A stretch of DNA of 64,000 nt from Microbacterium sp. BLY (GCF_017939615.1 NZ_JAGKSR010000002.1:1-64000), one strand, 5' to 3'; shown: positions 1 to 10,454, counted from the stretch's first letter. The notes: generated from the sequence alone by a model not told the origin. Made by a program: numbers and translations.

Positions 1-1
1 A

Positions 2-35
2 CAAGAAGGCCACCCAATGCTGGGTGGCCTTCTTG
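2..35. terminator. Perfect-stem intrinsic terminator hairpin
   Basis: A 15-bp perfect inverted repeat (2-16 with 21-35) surrounds a 4-nt loop ATGC. The stem starts CAAGAAGGCC and ends GGCCTTCTTG, so each strand reads into a T-containing stretch. It probably terminates a gene left of the window, and the IclR gene reading towards it from the right. Confidence 0.85.
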
Positions 36-82
36 CGTTAACGCGTACGTCGCGCCGGAACTTGGCGCGGTCAGAGCTGAGC

Positions 83-865
83 TCACCGCAGAAGCCGGGC
101 CTCGAGCGCGGCGGCTGCATCGCGCACGACAGCCGCGAGCTCCGCCTCCCGGTCCCCGTCGCCGGCCCAGGTGACCGCGACCGCGGCCACCGGCCAGCCC
201 GCGGCGTCCCTCACGACGGCGCCAACGGATCGGAGGCCCTCCGCGACCTCACCGTCCTCCGTCGCGTACCCGCGGAACCGGACCTCGCGCAGCAGATCCC
301 GCAACTCGCTCGGACGACGCGGGCCCCGCCCCGTGCGGTCCGGGAACGCCGAAGCATCCGGATACTGCGCCCTGACCTGCTCGCGGGGGAGCGCCGCCAG
401 CATCGCGCGCCCCGTGGCGGTGAGGTGTGCGGGCAGACGGACCCCCACGTCGGTCACGAGAGCCGGACGGCGCGGGGCGCGCTCCTCGACGATGTACAGC
501 ACATCCCGTCCGCTCATGACAGCGAGGTGGGCGCTCTCCCCGAGCCGGTCCGAGACCCCCGCCACCAGCGGGCGACCCAACCGGGCGAGGGGCTGCTGGC
601 GCGCGTAGCCGCCGGCGAGCTCGAACGCCGATGTCCCGAGCCCCCACCGTTGCTCCTCGCGGAGATGCAGCACGAAGCCGTGCGCCGCCAGTGTGCGCAG
701 CAGATGGTAGACGGTGGACCGTGGCAGCGACAGCTCGCGCGCGATCGCCGAGGCCGCCACCGGCGCGGGGCGGCCCGCCAGGTAGCTGAGGATGCGCAGG
801 GTCTGCGCGGCAGCGGGGACGACGGTGCCCTCGTCGCTGCGTGTGCTGTCTGGGATCACAGACAC
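83..865 (-). CDS. IclR-family transcriptional regulator, probable hut regulator
   Basis: 260 aa, the usual size of the family. The N-terminal winged helix-turn-helix (about residues 20-80) includes SAIARELSLPRSTVYHLLRT; the rest is the IclR effector-binding GAF-like domain (about 85-255) with TATGRAMLAALP. It is divergent from hutH across about 50 bp, so control of histidine utilisation is likely, though this is inferred from position only. Two GTG starts are possible, at 865 and 859. The 859 start has CAACCT six bases upstream, resembling the leaderless pattern seen elsewhere in the window. No RBS is obvious. Confidence 0.88.
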   Translation of the reverse strand: MSVIPDSTRSDEGTVVPAAAQTLRILSYLAGRPAPVAASAIARELSLPRSTVYHLLRTLAAHGFVLHLREEQRWGLGTSAFELAGGYARQQPLARLGRPLVAGVSDRLGESAHLAVMSGRDVLYIVEERAPRRPALVTDVGVRLPAHLTATGRAMLAALPREQVRAQYPDASAFPDRTGRGPRRPSELRDLLREVRFRGYATEDGEVAEGLRSVGAVVRDAAGWPVAAVAVTWAGDGDREAELAAVVRDAAAALEARLLR

Positions 866-917
866 AGGTTGTCACGAAGGGATCGCTGCGTCGAGTCGGC
901 GGGTGTGGAATCGAGGC

Positions 918-2459
918 ATGAGTGCACACGCCCCCGTCGCCGTCGGAGCCCGCCCCCTCTCCCCGGACGAGGTCGTGCGGGTCGTGCGGGACGATGCGCC
1001 CGTCGTGGTCGATCCGGCGGCGCTGACACGCGTCGCCGAGACCCGGCGGGTCATCGATGGGCTCGCGGCCGACCCGCACCCGCACTACGGGGTGTCGACC
1101 GGCTTCGGTGCGCTCGCGACCACTTTCATCGCCCCGGAACGCCGTCTGCAACTCCAGGCGAGCCTCATCCGCTCCCACGCCGCCGGGACCGGAGCCGAGG
1201 TCGAGCGCGAAGTGGTGCGCGGGCTGCAGCTGCTGCGCCTGCAGACCCTCGCCTCCGGCCGCACCGGCGTCCGTCCGGTCGTCGTGGAGACCTATGCGGC
1301 TCTGCTCAACGCGGGGATCGTGCCCGTGGTCCGCGAGTACGGGTCGCTGGGCTGCTCCGGCGATCTCGCCCCCCTCGCACACATCGCGCTGGCCACCATG
1401 GGGGAGGGCGAGGTGCGAGACGCGGACGGTCGTCTCGTGGAGGCCGCGGAGGCGCTGCGCGCTGCCGGGATCGCGCCGCTCACCCTTGTCGAGAAGGAGG
1501 GACTGGCCCTCATCAACGGCACGGACGGCATGCTCGGCATGCTCGTGCTCGCCCTGCACGACCTCGAGACGCTGCTCCTCACCGCCGACGTGGCCGCGGC
1601 GATGTCGGTCGAGTCGCAGCTCGGCACCGACGCCGTGTTCGCCGCCGACCTCATGGCTCTGCGCCCGCAGGCCGGACAGGCGGTCTCGGCGGCCCACCTC
1701 CGTGCGCTGCTCGCGGGCTCGCCGATGGTCGCCAGCCATCGGGGCCCCGAGGACGGCCGCGTCCAGGACGCCTACTCTCTCCGGTGCTCGCCCCAGGTGC
1801 ACGGGGCCGCCCGGGACACCCTCGGCCACGCCGCGATGATCGCGGAGCGCGAGCTGGCCAGCGTCATCGACAACCCGATCATCACCCTCGACGGGCGCAT
1901 CGAGTCGAACGGCAACTTCCACGGGGCGCCCGTGGCCGCGGTGCTCGACTTCCTCGCGATCTCGGTCGCCGACGTCGCGTCCGTCTCGGAGCGCCGCACG
2001 GACCGAGCCCTCGACCCGTCCCGCAGCCACGGTCTCCCGCCCTTCCTCGCCGCCGAGGTCGGCGTGGACTCGGGCCTCATGATCGCGCAGTACGCGGCGG
2101 CCGGGATCGTGTCCGAACTCAAGCGCCTCGCCGTCCCCGCATCCGTGGACTCCATCCCGTCGTCGGCGATGCAGGAGGATCACGTCTCGATGGGCTGGGC
2201 CGCGGCCCGCAAGCTGCGTCGCGCCATCGACGGACTGTCCCGCGTCCTCGCGATCGAGATCCTCACAGCGGCGCGGGCGCTGGACCTCCGCGCCCCTCTG
2301 GAGGCAGGGCCCGCCACGGGAGCGGTGCGCGACCTCGTCCGAACCGTCGCGGCCGGTCCCGGCCCCGACCGCCACCTCTCGCCCGAGATGGAAGCCGTGA
2401 CCGGCCTCGTCCAGTCCGGGGAGATCGCCCGCATCGCGAAGGAGCATGTGCATGACTGA
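918..2459 (+). CDS. hutH: Histidine ammonia-lyase
   Basis: 513 aa, normal length. It deaminates L-histidine to urocanate, the first step of the hut pathway. The family signature [14 protein letters not shown] is present, with the MIO prosthetic-group triad as Cys146-Ser147-Gly148 instead of the commoner Ala-Ser-Gly. I chose ATG 918 ([10 protein letters not shown]): GAGG lies too close to act as an RBS, while TGGAAT sits exactly 6 nt upstream, so a leaderless transcript is possible. In-frame codons upstream look non-homologous. The 3' end overlaps hutU by 8 nt, so translation is probably coupled. Confidence 0.96.
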   Translation: MSAHAPVAVGARPLSPDEVVRVVRDDAPVVVDPAALTRVAETRRVIDGLAADPHPHYGVSTGFGALATTFIAPERRLQLQASLIRSHAAGTGAEVEREVVRGLQLLRLQTLASGRTGVRPVVVETYAALLNAGIVPVVREYGSLGCSGDLAPLAHIALATMGEGEVRDADGRLVEAAEALRAAGIAPLTLVEKEGLALINGTDGMLGMLVLALHDLETLLLTADVAAAMSVESQLGTDAVFAADLMALRPQAGQAVSAAHLRALLAGSPMVASHRGPEDGRVQDAYSLRCSPQVHGAARDTLGHAAMIAERELASVIDNPIITLDGRIESNGNFHGAPVAAVLDFLAISVADVASVSERRTDRALDPSRSHGLPPFLAAEVGVDSGLMIAQYAAAGIVSELKRLAVPASVDSIPSSAMQEDHVSMGWAAARKLRRAIDGLSRVLAIEILTAARALDLRAPLEAGPATGAVRDLVRTVAAGPGPDRHLSPEMEAVTGLVQSGEIARIAKEHVHD

Positions 2460-4110
2460 GGAGACCGGAGCGCGCATCGTGCGCGCGCCTCGAGGTGCCG
2501 AGCGCACCGCGAAGAGCTGGGGCGCGGAAGCGGCCAAGCGGATGCTGATGAACAACCTCGACCCCGAGGTCGCCGAGCACCCCGACGACCTCGTCGTCTA
2601 CGGCGGCACGGGCAAGGCGGCACGGAGCTGGGCGGCGTACGACGCCATCGTGCGCACACTCGACGAGCTGGAGCCGGATGAGACGCTGCTCGTCCAGTCC
2701 GGCAAACCGGTCGGGGTGTTCCGTACCCACGAGTGGGCGCCGCGCGTGCTCATCGCCAACTCCCACCTCGTCGGCGACTGGGCCACCTGGCCGGAGTTCC
2801 GCCGGCTCGAGGAGCTCGGGCTCACGATGTACGGCCAGATGACCGCCGGCTCCTGGATCTACATCGGCACGCAGGGCATCCTCCAGGGGACGTACGAGAC
2901 CTTCGCCGCGGTGGCCCGCTCGCTCGGACGGGATTCGCTGCGCGGCACGCTGACCCTCACCGCGGGTGCCGGAGGCATGGGCGGCGCACAACCTCTCGCC
3001 GTGACGATGAACGACGGCGCGGTCCTCATCGCGGACGTCGACGAGACGCGGCTCGCCCGCCGCGTGGAGCACGGCTACCTCGACGAGTACACGACCGACC
3101 TCGACGCCGCCGTGGCGCGGGTGGTCGCCGCGAAGGAGGCCGGTGAGGCGCTGTCCGTCGGTGTGGTCGGCAACGCGGCCGAGGTCTTCCCGGAACTGCA
3201 CCGTCGCGGGGTCCCGGTCGACATCGTGACCGACCAGACCAGCGCCCACGACCCGCTCGCCTACCTCCCGGTCGGCGTCGACGTCGCCCGCTGGAAGGAG
3301 GAGGTGGCGCGCGACCCCGAGGCGTTCACCCGTCGGTCGCGCGAGTCCATGGCCGCGCACGTCGCGGCGATGGTCGCGTTCCAGGACGCCGGGGCCGCGG
3401 TCTTCGACTACGGCAACTCGATCCGCGCGGAGGCGCAGCTCGGAGGGTTCGATCGTGCCTTCGCGTTCCCCGGGTTCGTCCCCGCCTACATCCGCCCGCA
3501 GTTCGAGGAGGGGCGCGGGCCGTTCCGCTGGGTGGCGCTGTCCGGCGATCCCGAGGACATCGCCAAGACGGACCGGGCGATCGCCGAGCTCTTCCCCGAG
3601 GACGCGGCCCTGCACCGCTGGCTCGACAAGGCGGGCGAGAAGGTGCACTTCGAGGGGCTGCCGGCGCGCATCTGCTGGCTCGGCTACCAGGAGCGGCACC
3701 TCGCCGGACTGAAGTTCAACGAGATGGTCGCTTCGGGAGAGCTCTCCGCACCGATCGTGATCGGCCGCGACCACCTCGACTCCGGTTCCGTCGCGTCGCC
3801 GTACCGGGAGACCGAGGCCATGAAGGACGGCTCCGACGCGATCGCCGACTGGCCGCTCCTCAACGCCCTCCTCAACACGGCGTCCGGGGCCTCCTGGGTG
3901 TCGCTGCACCACGGCGGCGGGGTGGGGATCGGCCGGTCGATCCACGCCGGGCAGGTCACGGTGGCGGACGGCTCCGCGCTCGCCGCGGAGAAGCTCGCCC
4001 GGGTCCTGACGAATGACCCGGGAACCGGAGTCATGCGCCATGTGGACGCCGGGTACGAGCACGCGAGGGAGGTCGCGCGCGACCGCGGACTGAAGGTGCC
4101 GCTACTGTGA
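2452..4110 (+). CDS. hutU: Urocanate hydratase
   Basis: 552 aa, normal length. It hydrates urocanate to 4-imidazolone-5-propionate using tightly bound NAD. The NAD-binding glycine motif is at residues 172-178 (GAGGMGG). The conserved cysteine in [10 protein letters not shown] is Cys408, equivalent to the catalytic-region Cys410 of the Pseudomonas enzyme (from memory). The C-terminal block [18 protein letters not shown] is also typical. An ATG at 2446 is in frame, but GGAG at 2441-2444 is correctly spaced only for 2452. It lies between hutH (8-nt overlap) and hutI (4-nt overlap). Confidence 0.97.
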   Translation: MTEETGARIVRAPRGAERTAKSWGAEAAKRMLMNNLDPEVAEHPDDLVVYGGTGKAARSWAAYDAIVRTLDELEPDETLLVQSGKPVGVFRTHEWAPRVLIANSHLVGDWATWPEFRRLEELGLTMYGQMTAGSWIYIGTQGILQGTYETFAAVARSLGRDSLRGTLTLTAGAGGMGGAQPLAVTMNDGAVLIADVDETRLARRVEHGYLDEYTTDLDAAVARVVAAKEAGEALSVGVVGNAAEVFPELHRRGVPVDIVTDQTSAHDPLAYLPVGVDVARWKEEVARDPEAFTRRSRESMAAHVAAMVAFQDAGAAVFDYGNSIRAEAQLGGFDRAFAFPGFVPAYIRPQFEEGRGPFRWVALSGDPEDIAKTDRAIAELFPEDAALHRWLDKAGEKVHFEGLPARICWLGYQERHLAGLKFNEMVASGELSAPIVIGRDHLDSGSVASPYRETEAMKDGSDAIADWPLLNALLNTASGASWVSLHHGGGVGIGRSIHAGQVTVADGSALAAEKLARVLTNDPGTGVMRHVDAGYEHAREVARDRGLKVPLL

Positions 4111-5273
4111 CGACCACGCTGATCACCGGCATCGGGGAACTGACGACCAACGACCCGACTCCCACGGACCCGTGCGGCACACTCCTCGATGCGGCCGTCC
4201 TGATCGACGGCGGACGGATCGCCTGGGTCGGGCCGTCGAGCCTCGCCCCGGCCGCCGACGAGACCGTCGACGCGCGCGGGCGAGCGGTGATCCCCGGGTT
4301 CGTCGACAGTCACAGCCATCTCGTCTTCGCCGGCGATCGCGCGGCGGAGTTCGAGGCGCGCATGGCGGGCCAGCCTTATGCCGCGGGCGGGATCCGGTCC
4401 ACGGTCCGGGCCACGCGGGCGGCCGGTGACGACGAGCTGAGGGCACGCCTGCGCGGATTCGTCGCCGAACTGCGACGACAGGGCACCACGACGGTCGAGA
4501 TCAAGAGCGGGTACGGGCTCAGCGTCGCGGACGAGGAGCGTCTCGTCCGTCTCGCCGCCGAGGTGACGCCGGAGGTCACCTTCCTCGGCGCCCACGTGGT
4601 GCCGGCCGAGTACGCCGAGGATCCGGACGCCTACGTCGACCTCGTCGTCGGTCCGATGCTCGACGCCTGCGCGCCGCACGCCCGATGGATCGACGTGTTC
4701 TGTGAGACCGGCGCGTTCACGGTGGCGCAGTCGCGGCGGATCCTCGAGGCGGGCATCGCCCGTGGCCTGGCCCCTCGGGTGCACGCGAGCCAGCTCGGCC
4801 CCGGCGACGGGGTGCGGATGGCCGTCGACGTGGGAGCGGCATCCGTCGACCACGGCACCTTCCTCACGGACGCGGACATCGCCGCGCTCGCGGCATCGGA
4901 CACCGTGCTCACCCTCCTGCCGGGCGTGGAGTTCTCCACCCGCCAGCCCTATCCGGATGCGCGCCGGCTGCTTGACGCGGGCGTGACCATCGCGCTGTCC
5001 TGTGACACGAACCCCGGATCCAGCTTCACCTCGTCCCTGCCGTTCTGCATCGCGATCGCGGTCCGCGACATGGGCATGACCCCGGCGGAGGCGGTCTGGG
5101 CGGCCACCGCGGGCGGAGCGCAGGCGCTCCGCCGCGACGACATCGGCCGGCTCGTCCCCGGCGCACGCGCCGACCTCGTGCTGCTGGACGCGCCCACCCG
5201 GGTGCACCTGGCGTATCGACCGGGGGTGCCCCTCGTCGCGCGCGTCTGGAAGGACGGGGCGACCGTGCGCTGA
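4107..5273 (+). CDS. hutI: Imidazolonepropionase
   Basis: 388 aa amidohydrolase. It hydrolyses 4-imidazolone-5-propionate to N-formimino-L-glutamate. Metal-binding HxH is His69-Ser70-His71 in [12 protein letters not shown]; further ligand motifs are [10 protein letters not shown] and SCDTNPGSS near the C terminus. The GTG start is inside GTGA, overlapping the hutU stop by 4 nt. Downstream is a convergent glycosidase gene, and the two stop codons lie in opposite arms of one hairpin. The next pathway enzyme is not adjacent; a candidate is at 11481-12395. Confidence 0.96.
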   Translation: MTTTLITGIGELTTNDPTPTDPCGTLLDAAVLIDGGRIAWVGPSSLAPAADETVDARGRAVIPGFVDSHSHLVFAGDRAAEFEARMAGQPYAAGGIRSTVRATRAAGDDELRARLRGFVAELRRQGTTTVEIKSGYGLSVADEERLVRLAAEVTPEVTFLGAHVVPAEYAEDPDAYVDLVVGPMLDACAPHARWIDVFCETGAFTVAQSRRILEAGIARGLAPRVHASQLGPGDGVRMAVDVGAASVDHGTFLTDADIAALAASDTVLTLLPGVEFSTRQPYPDARRLLDAGVTIALSCDTNPGSSFTSSLPFCIAIAVRDMGMTPAEAVWAATAGGAQALRRDDIGRLVPGARADLVLLDAPTRVHLAYRPGVPLVARVWKDGATVR

Positions 5274-5293
5274 CCGTCGCGAGCGGTCAGCGC
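5267..5293. terminator. Bidirectional hairpin at a convergent gene end
   Basis: Perfect 10-bp stem GCGCTGACCG / CGGTCAGCGC (5267-5276 with 5284-5293) and a 7-nt loop. The hutI TGA and the TGA of the opposing glycosidase gene each lie inside a stem arm. There is no T-run, as is common in actinobacteria. Confidence 0.7.
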
Positions 5294-7155
5294 AGGACGT
5301 CGGCGCAGATCACCGCGGCGGCGGCGGACCACGCCTGCGGACGACAGGCGGCGGGGTAGGGCACCGGACGGCCTCCGGGGACGCGGGGCTCGCCCGAATG
5401 CAGCTCGGGTACCCGGTAGTCGAAGCCCTCGGCCAGATCGAGCAGTTCCGCGGCGAGCCGACGGGCGTGCGCGGTCAGTCCGGCGCGCCGCATCCCGTGC
5501 ACGGCGATGGCCGTGTCGTGGGTCCAGACGCTGCCGCCGTGATAGCTGAGCGGCCAATAGCCCGCGGCCCCCGTGGACATCGTGCGGACACCGTAGCCGC
5601 TCGCCATGCTCTCGCCGACGAGCAGGTCCGCGCACGCCCGCTCCTCCTCCGCATCGAGCAGGCCGGTGCCGATGAGGTGACCGATGTTGCTGGTGAGGGA
5701 ATCGACCGGGGCCCCGTGCGCGTCGAGCGCGATGGCGGGATACCGCCCCTCCGGAGTGGTCACCCAATAGGCGTCCCGGAACCGTCGACGGAGGTCCGCC
5801 GCCCAGTCGCGCAGCTCATCACCGCCGGGCTCGCCGAGGTGGTCGAGAAGGGCGGCGCCGCGCACCGCGGCCTCGTAGGCGTAGCCCTGCACCTCGCTGA
5901 GGGCGATCGGCCCTTCCGCCAGACGTCCGTCGCGCCACTGGATCGAGTCGCCCGAGTCCTTCCAGCCCTGATTCGCCAGACCGTGGCCGGTCTCGTCGGC
6001 GTAGTCGATGAAGCCGCTTCCGGAGGCATCGCCGTGCTCGATCATCCATCCGAGGGCGGCGCGCAGCGCGGGCAGCAGCTCGCGGAGCGCCGCTACCGGC
6101 AGCCCGGCCTCGTGCGCATCGGCGAGGAGACACACCCACAACGGCGTCGCGTCGACCGTGCCGTAGTACAGCGGCGGGAGGAGCACGCCCTCGCCCGGTA
6201 GGGCGAGTTCGGCGCTGCGCAGCTCATGCGCGATCTTTCCCGGGGCCTCGGCGGTCTCCGGGTTCACGGTCGTGCCCTGGAGGCGGGCGAGCACCCGCAG
6301 CGTGGAGGCGGCGATGTCGGTGTCGGCGCCCAGAGCCAGCCGCGCCGCCCAGATCGAGTCGCGGCCGAACAGCGTGAAGAACCACGGCGCACCCGCCGCG
6401 TAGAACGCATCGTCCGGGTGATCGGGCAGGGCCAGCCGAAGAGCCGCGAGGTCGGCGGCCGCGCGTTGCAGCCAGCGCGCACTGCGCGGATCGTTCCCGG
6501 TCTCGGGGGAGTGGGCGGCGGACAACCGGGGCGGAGAGGTCACGACGAGGCTCGGGTCGTCGAGGTCGAGTGCCCACGACAGTTCCACGCTGCCGCGCGG
6601 CGGCACGTCCACCCGCCAGGCGAGCAGGATCTCCCGTCCCTCGACCGACACGTCGGCGTGCGGTGCTGCGAGCGCGAACGACGCCTGGCCGGCGCGGCAG
6701 CGCTCGCCGTCCCAGCTCCACTCCTCCTCGCCGTCCCTGCCGGCCTTGACCTGCTGCATCGGCGCGAAGTCCGGACGGAGGCGCACCGTCACGTCGGCGG
6801 TGAGGGCGGCATCGAGGTGGGAGGAGAAGCGGAGGGACTCGGTGAAGGAGCCCGCACGCACCGTGCGATCCCGGTCGAGGCGCACCTTCGGATCGGCGCC
6901 GGCATCGTCGAGACCGCGGAGCAGGTCCGTGAACCTCACGTGCTGCGGCGTCGGCGAGGCGTGACCGATCGGCTCCAGAGCCGTGCCCTGGACCGCGAGG
7001 TCGATCGCGGCGATGTGACGGACGTCGCCGTGATAGATGCCGTGGATCGCGGCGGACCCCACGCTGCCGTCCCGGCCGGACCACGCCTGGGTGGGGGCCT
7101 GGAGCACGATCACGGCATCGTCGAGCAGGGGCTGGAGAGGGGGGCGGTCGGTCAT
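5287..7155 (-). CDS. Amylo-alpha-1,6-glucosidase / glycogen-debranching-like glycoside hydrolase
   Basis: 622 aa. The N-terminal beta-rich domain (about 1-240) matches the GDE N-terminal-bis type; the C-terminal part is an (alpha/alpha)6 barrel of the GH63/GH37-like MGH1 group, with motifs WFFTLFGRDSIW, QGWKDSGDSI and SYHGGSVWTHDTA. It is the last gene of the ABC sugar importer operon and its ATG overlaps the permease stop (ATGA), so it probably hydrolyses an imported oligosaccharide in the cytoplasm. No secretion signal is seen. The exact linkage cannot be read from sequence. An open frame continues upstream to 7998, but homologous sequence begins at MTDRPPLQPL. Confidence 0.85.
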   Translation of the reverse strand: MTDRPPLQPLLDDAVIVLQAPTQAWSGRDGSVGSAAIHGIYHGDVRHIAAIDLAVQGTALEPIGHASPTPQHVRFTDLLRGLDDAGADPKVRLDRDRTVRAGSFTESLRFSSHLDAALTADVTVRLRPDFAPMQQVKAGRDGEEEWSWDGERCRAGQASFALAAPHADVSVEGREILLAWRVDVPPRGSVELSWALDLDDPSLVVTSPPRLSAAHSPETGNDPRSARWLQRAAADLAALRLALPDHPDDAFYAAGAPWFFTLFGRDSIWAARLALGADTDIAASTLRVLARLQGTTVNPETAEAPGKIAHELRSAELALPGEGVLLPPLYYGTVDATPLWVCLLADAHEAGLPVAALRELLPALRAALGWMIEHGDASGSGFIDYADETGHGLANQGWKDSGDSIQWRDGRLAEGPIALSEVQGYAYEAAVRGAALLDHLGEPGGDELRDWAADLRRRFRDAYWVTTPEGRYPAIALDAHGAPVDSLTSNIGHLIGTGLLDAEEERACADLLVGESMASGYGVRTMSTGAAGYWPLSYHGGSVWTHDTAIAVHGMRRAGLTAHARRLAAELLDLAEGFDYRVPELHSGEPRVPGGRPVPYPAACRPQAWSAAAAVICADVLR

Positions 7156-7991
7156 TCCTTGACGGCTCCTTCGGTGGAATTCATGATGCGGCGCTGGAAG
7201 ACGAAGAACATCACGGCGACGGGAATCGTCATGATGAGCGCGGCGGCGAGCTTCAGCGGGTACTGCGTCCCCTGACTGAGCTGCCCGCTGGACAGGGAGG
7301 CGACGCCCTTCGTGAGGGTCGTGAGAGCAGGATCGTTCGTCGACACGATGAAGTGGCTCAGCTCGTTCCACGACCCCTGGAAGGACAGGATCACGATCGT
7401 GATGAGTGCCGGCGTCGCCATCGGCAGTACGACCGACCAGAACGTGCGGAACGCGCCGGCGCCGTCGATGCGCGCCTGCTCCTCGACCGAGACCGGGATC
7501 GACTCGAAGAAGTTCTTCATGATGAAGACCCCGGCGGCGTCGACCAGCAGCGGCAGGATCATCCCGGCGTAGGAGTTGAAGATGCCGAGCTGGTTGATCA
7601 CGAGGAACTTCGGGATCAGCAGGACGACGGTGGGCACCGACATCACGGCGACGAGCGCCGCGAACACGACGCCGCGTCCACGGAACCGCAGCCGGGCGAG
7701 CGCGTAGCCGGCGAGCGAGTTGAAGAACACCCGACCGGCCGTGACGAAGATCGTCACGATCGCGCTGTTGACGAACCAGGAGGGGAAGTCGGAGTTGGCG
7801 AACAGCCGCTCGTAGGCGGCGAAGGTCCACGACTCCGGCAGGAGGTTCACCCCGGAGGAGGCGGCGTCCTCGTCGGTCTTGAAGCTCGTGAAGACCTGGA
7901 TCAGGAACGGGTAGATGTAGATGAGGGCGAGCACGATCAGCAGTGCGTACAGGGCGATCTGCCAGGCGAGCTGCTTGGACGACAGCTTCAC
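7152..7991 (-). CDS. Carbohydrate ABC transporter permease (MalG type)
   Basis: 279 aa integral membrane protein with about six transmembrane helices, beginning ALYALLIVLALIYIYPFLIQ. The EAA coupling loop appears as EEQARIDGAGAFRTFWSVVLP, which contacts the ATPase. The GTG start at 7991 overlaps the upstream permease stop (GTGA) and has GGGAGG just upstream. It is the second permease of a CUT1-type importer. No ATPase is encoded here, so a shared MsiK-like ATPase from elsewhere is likely; that is inference from actinobacterial CUT1 systems. Confidence 0.92.
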   Translation of the reverse strand: MKLSSKQLAWQIALYALLIVLALIYIYPFLIQVFTSFKTDEDAASSGVNLLPESWTFAAYERLFANSDFPSWFVNSAIVTIFVTAGRVFFNSLAGYALARLRFRGRGVVFAALVAVMSVPTVVLLIPKFLVINQLGIFNSYAGMILPLLVDAAGVFIMKNFFESIPVSVEEQARIDGAGAFRTFWSVVLPMATPALITIVILSFQGSWNELSHFIVSTNDPALTTLTKGVASLSSGQLSQGTQYPLKLAAALIMTIPVAVMFFVFQRRIMNSTEGAVKE

Positions 7992-9085
7992 GACGCACCT
8001 CCCGGGCCCGTGACCTCGTACGCGCGGATCCGTCGCCGGGACACCGGCCGATCGCGGAGCACCCACCGCTGCAGCAGGGTGAAGAGCACGATGATGACGA
8101 ACAGGAGGAAGGCGATTGCCGCGCCCTGGCCCCACTCCTGATCGGTGAAGGCCGTCTTGTAGGACAGATAGGCGGGGGTGAGCGTCGTCTTGCTCGGTGC
8201 GCCGCGCGTGCCGGTGTAGATCTGGTCGAACACCTGCCAGCATCCGATGAGCCCGAGGGTGAGGACGGTGAACAGCGTCGGCCGCAGCTGCGGCAGGGTG
8301 ACCCTCCAGAACCGCTGCCAGCCGTTGGCCCCGTCCATCATGGCCGCCTCGTCGACGTCGGGGCCGAGGTTCTGCAGGCCGGCGAGGAAGAGCAGCATGA
8401 AGGTGCCGGAGGTCGTGAAGATCGCCATGAGGATGTAGGCGCTCATCGCGATCGACGGTCCGGCGAGCCAGTCCCACCAGGAGATGCCGAGCATGCCGCC
8501 CTGGGTGAGGGCGGCGGGGCCCGAGTCGACGCCCACCCCGCTCAGCGCGAGGTGCAGGACCCCGCGGGGATCGTTGAACCAGTTCGGACCGTGGATGCCG
8601 AACCACGCCAGCACGCTGTTCACGGCGCCACTCGCCGAGAACAGGAAGAGCCAGAGCACGGTGATCGCCACCGAGCTCGTGACGGACGGGAAGTAGTACG
8701 CGGTGCGGAAGAACCCGCGCCCCCGCAACACGGCCCTGTTCACCAGGACGGCGAGGAGGAGCGCGATGGCGGTCTGCAGAGGGACGACGAGCAGCACGTA
8801 CCAGGCGTTGTTGCGCAGGGCGGTGCCGAAGTCCTTCGTCGCCAGGCCGCCGTCGGTCAGCACGGCGGAGTAGTTCTCGGCCCCCACGAACGAGACGGAG
8901 GGGGAGAGCGGACTGCCGCGTCCCGCCCAGTCGGACATGCTCACCCACAGCGCCATGAGCACGGGCACGAGGAGGAAGACGCCGAGGATGACGATGACCG
9001 GGGCCGTGAAGAGCCACCCGGCGGCGGCCTCGCCGCGGCGGAGCCCGGAGGCTCCTCCGCGGCGAGGCAGGGCCTTTCCCGCCAT
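7988..9085 (-). CDS. Carbohydrate ABC transporter permease (MalF type)
   Basis: 365 aa membrane protein, longer than the usual 290-310 aa. Its N terminus is charged (PRRGGASGLRRGEA) before TAPVIVILGVFLLVPVLMAL. The extra length is in periplasmic-loop sequence around residues 165-215 (SASGAVNSVLAWFGIHGPNW and following). The EAA loop is DVDEAAMMDGANGWQRFWRVTLP. It pairs with the downstream permease (4-nt overlap) and follows the binding-protein gene by 2 bp. Confidence 0.92.
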   Translation of the reverse strand: MAGKALPRRGGASGLRRGEAAAGWLFTAPVIVILGVFLLVPVLMALWVSMSDWAGRGSPLSPSVSFVGAENYSAVLTDGGLATKDFGTALRNNAWYVLLVVPLQTAIALLLAVLVNRAVLRGRGFFRTAYYFPSVTSSVAITVLWLFLFSASGAVNSVLAWFGIHGPNWFNDPRGVLHLALSGVGVDSGPAALTQGGMLGISWWDWLAGPSIAMSAYILMAIFTTSGTFMLLFLAGLQNLGPDVDEAAMMDGANGWQRFWRVTLPQLRPTLFTVLTLGLIGCWQVFDQIYTGTRGAPSKTTLTPAYLSYKTAFTDQEWGQGAAIAFLLFVIIVLFTLLQRWVLRDRPVSRRRIRAYEVTGPGGAS

Positions 9086-9087
9086 GA

Positions 9088-10338
9088 TTACTCGACGATC
9101 GCTTCGAGGTTCGCCTGCACGCCGCTGAGGATCTGCGCCGGGTCACCCGTCTTCAGGGACTCGAGCTGCGCGTTGAAGTCGGCGATCACGTCGGCGGCAC
9201 CGTCCTGGTTCGGCGGGAACTGCGCATAGTCCGCCCCGGCGAGGAACGGCGCGAGGGCGGGGTTGTCCGCCGTCCACTGGTCGGCCGCCGACGTGATCGA
9301 CGGCATCGGGCCGAACGCCTTCGAGAACGCGAGCTGGCTGTCGGCGCTGGTGAGGTACTCGACGAGGTCGAGCGCCGCCTGCTGGTTGGGGCTGTCCGCC
9401 GCCATGCCCCAGCAGTTCGTGAACTGCAGGGTGCCCTTGCCGCCGGGACCCTCCGGGAGCTCCGCCACGGTGTAGTCGACCGAGCTGAAGTCGTTGGCCA
9501 TCGCACCCGTGATCCAGTTGCCCTCGATCACCATGGCCGCCAGGCCCTTGCCCAGCGCCTCGCCGCCCCATCCCGCGCCGACGTCCTTCGCGTACGCGAA
9601 CGTGCCGTCGGCCAGGTGCGTCTGGACGTAGTCGAGGGCCTCGACGTTGGCGGGATCGTCGGCGATCGCGACGCCGTCCTCGACCAGGCCGCCGCCGGCC
9701 TGAGCCATGAACGCTCCGACGCGCTGGTACTCGGCGCCGAAGGCCAGGCCCACGTGCTCGGGGGTGGTCAGCTTCTGCGCGACGGCCGCGAGGTCGTCCC
9801 AGGTGGTCGGGAGGTCGGCGTCCGTGAGCCCCGCGTCCGCCCACATCTGCGTGTTGATCACGAGGGCGAGCGTCGAGAAGTCCTTCGGTGCGCAGAAGAA
9901 GGTGCCGTCGAGGGTGAAGTTCTCGACGAGGGACGGGTAGAAGTCGTCCTTGTTGGAGAGCTCGTCTCCGTAGGCCTGGAGGGAGCCGTTCGCGGCGTAC
10001 CCCGCCATCTGCTCCGGTGCGAGGTAGAAGAGGTCTGCGGGCTTCCCCGCGGCGAAGCCCTGCGAGAGCTCCTGTGCCAGGTCGCTCGCGACCTGGAGGT
10101 CGACCGCGGTTCCCGACTCCGCGGACCACTCGTCGAGGGCCGACTGGACGGCCGCGGTCTCCGCGTCGCCCGACGAGCCGATGAGGACCGTGAGCCCGTC
10201 GTCGGAGGAGGAGAGCTCCGCGTCGTCGCCGCTCGGCTCGTCGCCCGAGAAACCGGAGCCGCAGCCGGTGAGCACGAGGGTGGTGGTGATCAGGACCGCT
10301 CCGGCGCCGAGCAGGGCGCGTGTGGTCTGCCGTGTCAT
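9088..10338 (-). CDS. Extracellular sugar-binding lipoprotein of an ABC importer
   Basis: 416 aa. The signal peptide ends in a lipobox (LVLTGCGSG, Cys at about residue 26), followed by an acidic, Ser-rich linker. The rest is a family 1 extracellular solute-binding protein, with features such as VNTQMWADAGLTDADLPTTWDDL and GNWITGAMA. It delivers a sugar or oligosaccharide to the two permeases. AAGGAGAG precedes the ATG. A palindromic operator at 10376-10389 lies just upstream, and the LacI regulator is divergent, so sugar-induced derepression is likely. Confidence 0.92.
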   Translation of the reverse strand: MTRQTTRALLGAGAVLITTTLVLTGCGSGFSGDEPSGDDAELSSSDDGLTVLIGSSGDAETAAVQSALDEWSAESGTAVDLQVASDLAQELSQGFAAGKPADLFYLAPEQMAGYAANGSLQAYGDELSNKDDFYPSLVENFTLDGTFFCAPKDFSTLALVINTQMWADAGLTDADLPTTWDDLAAVAQKLTTPEHVGLAFGAEYQRVGAFMAQAGGGLVEDGVAIADDPANVEALDYVQTHLADGTFAYAKDVGAGWGGEALGKGLAAMVIEGNWITGAMANDFSSVDYTVAELPEGPGGKGTLQFTNCWGMAADSPNQQAALDLVEYLTSADSQLAFSKAFGPMPSITSAADQWTADNPALAPFLAGADYAQFPPNQDGAADVIADFNAQLESLKTGDPAQILSGVQANLEAIVE

Positions 10339-10375
10339 GTCTCTCTCTCCTTTGATGAGGGCTGTCGGGCAGGAA

Positions 10376-10389
10376 TTTGAACGATCAAA
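10376..10389. promoter_or_regulatory. LacI-type operator between binding-protein and lacI-family genes
   Basis: TTTGA-ACGA-TCAAA is a short palindrome with the central CG typical of LacI-family operators. It lies in the 116-bp divergent intergenic region. It overlaps TTGAAC, which could be a -35 for the regulator gene; TACGCT at 10402-10407 is a possible -10, with a long 19-nt spacer. Assignment is by pattern and position. Confidence 0.6.
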
Positions 10390-10454
10390 CTCTGCATGGA
10401 ATACGCTAGGTGCGGCAGTGCGGACGTGTCAAGCCGCCGGGATCGAGGAGAGCG

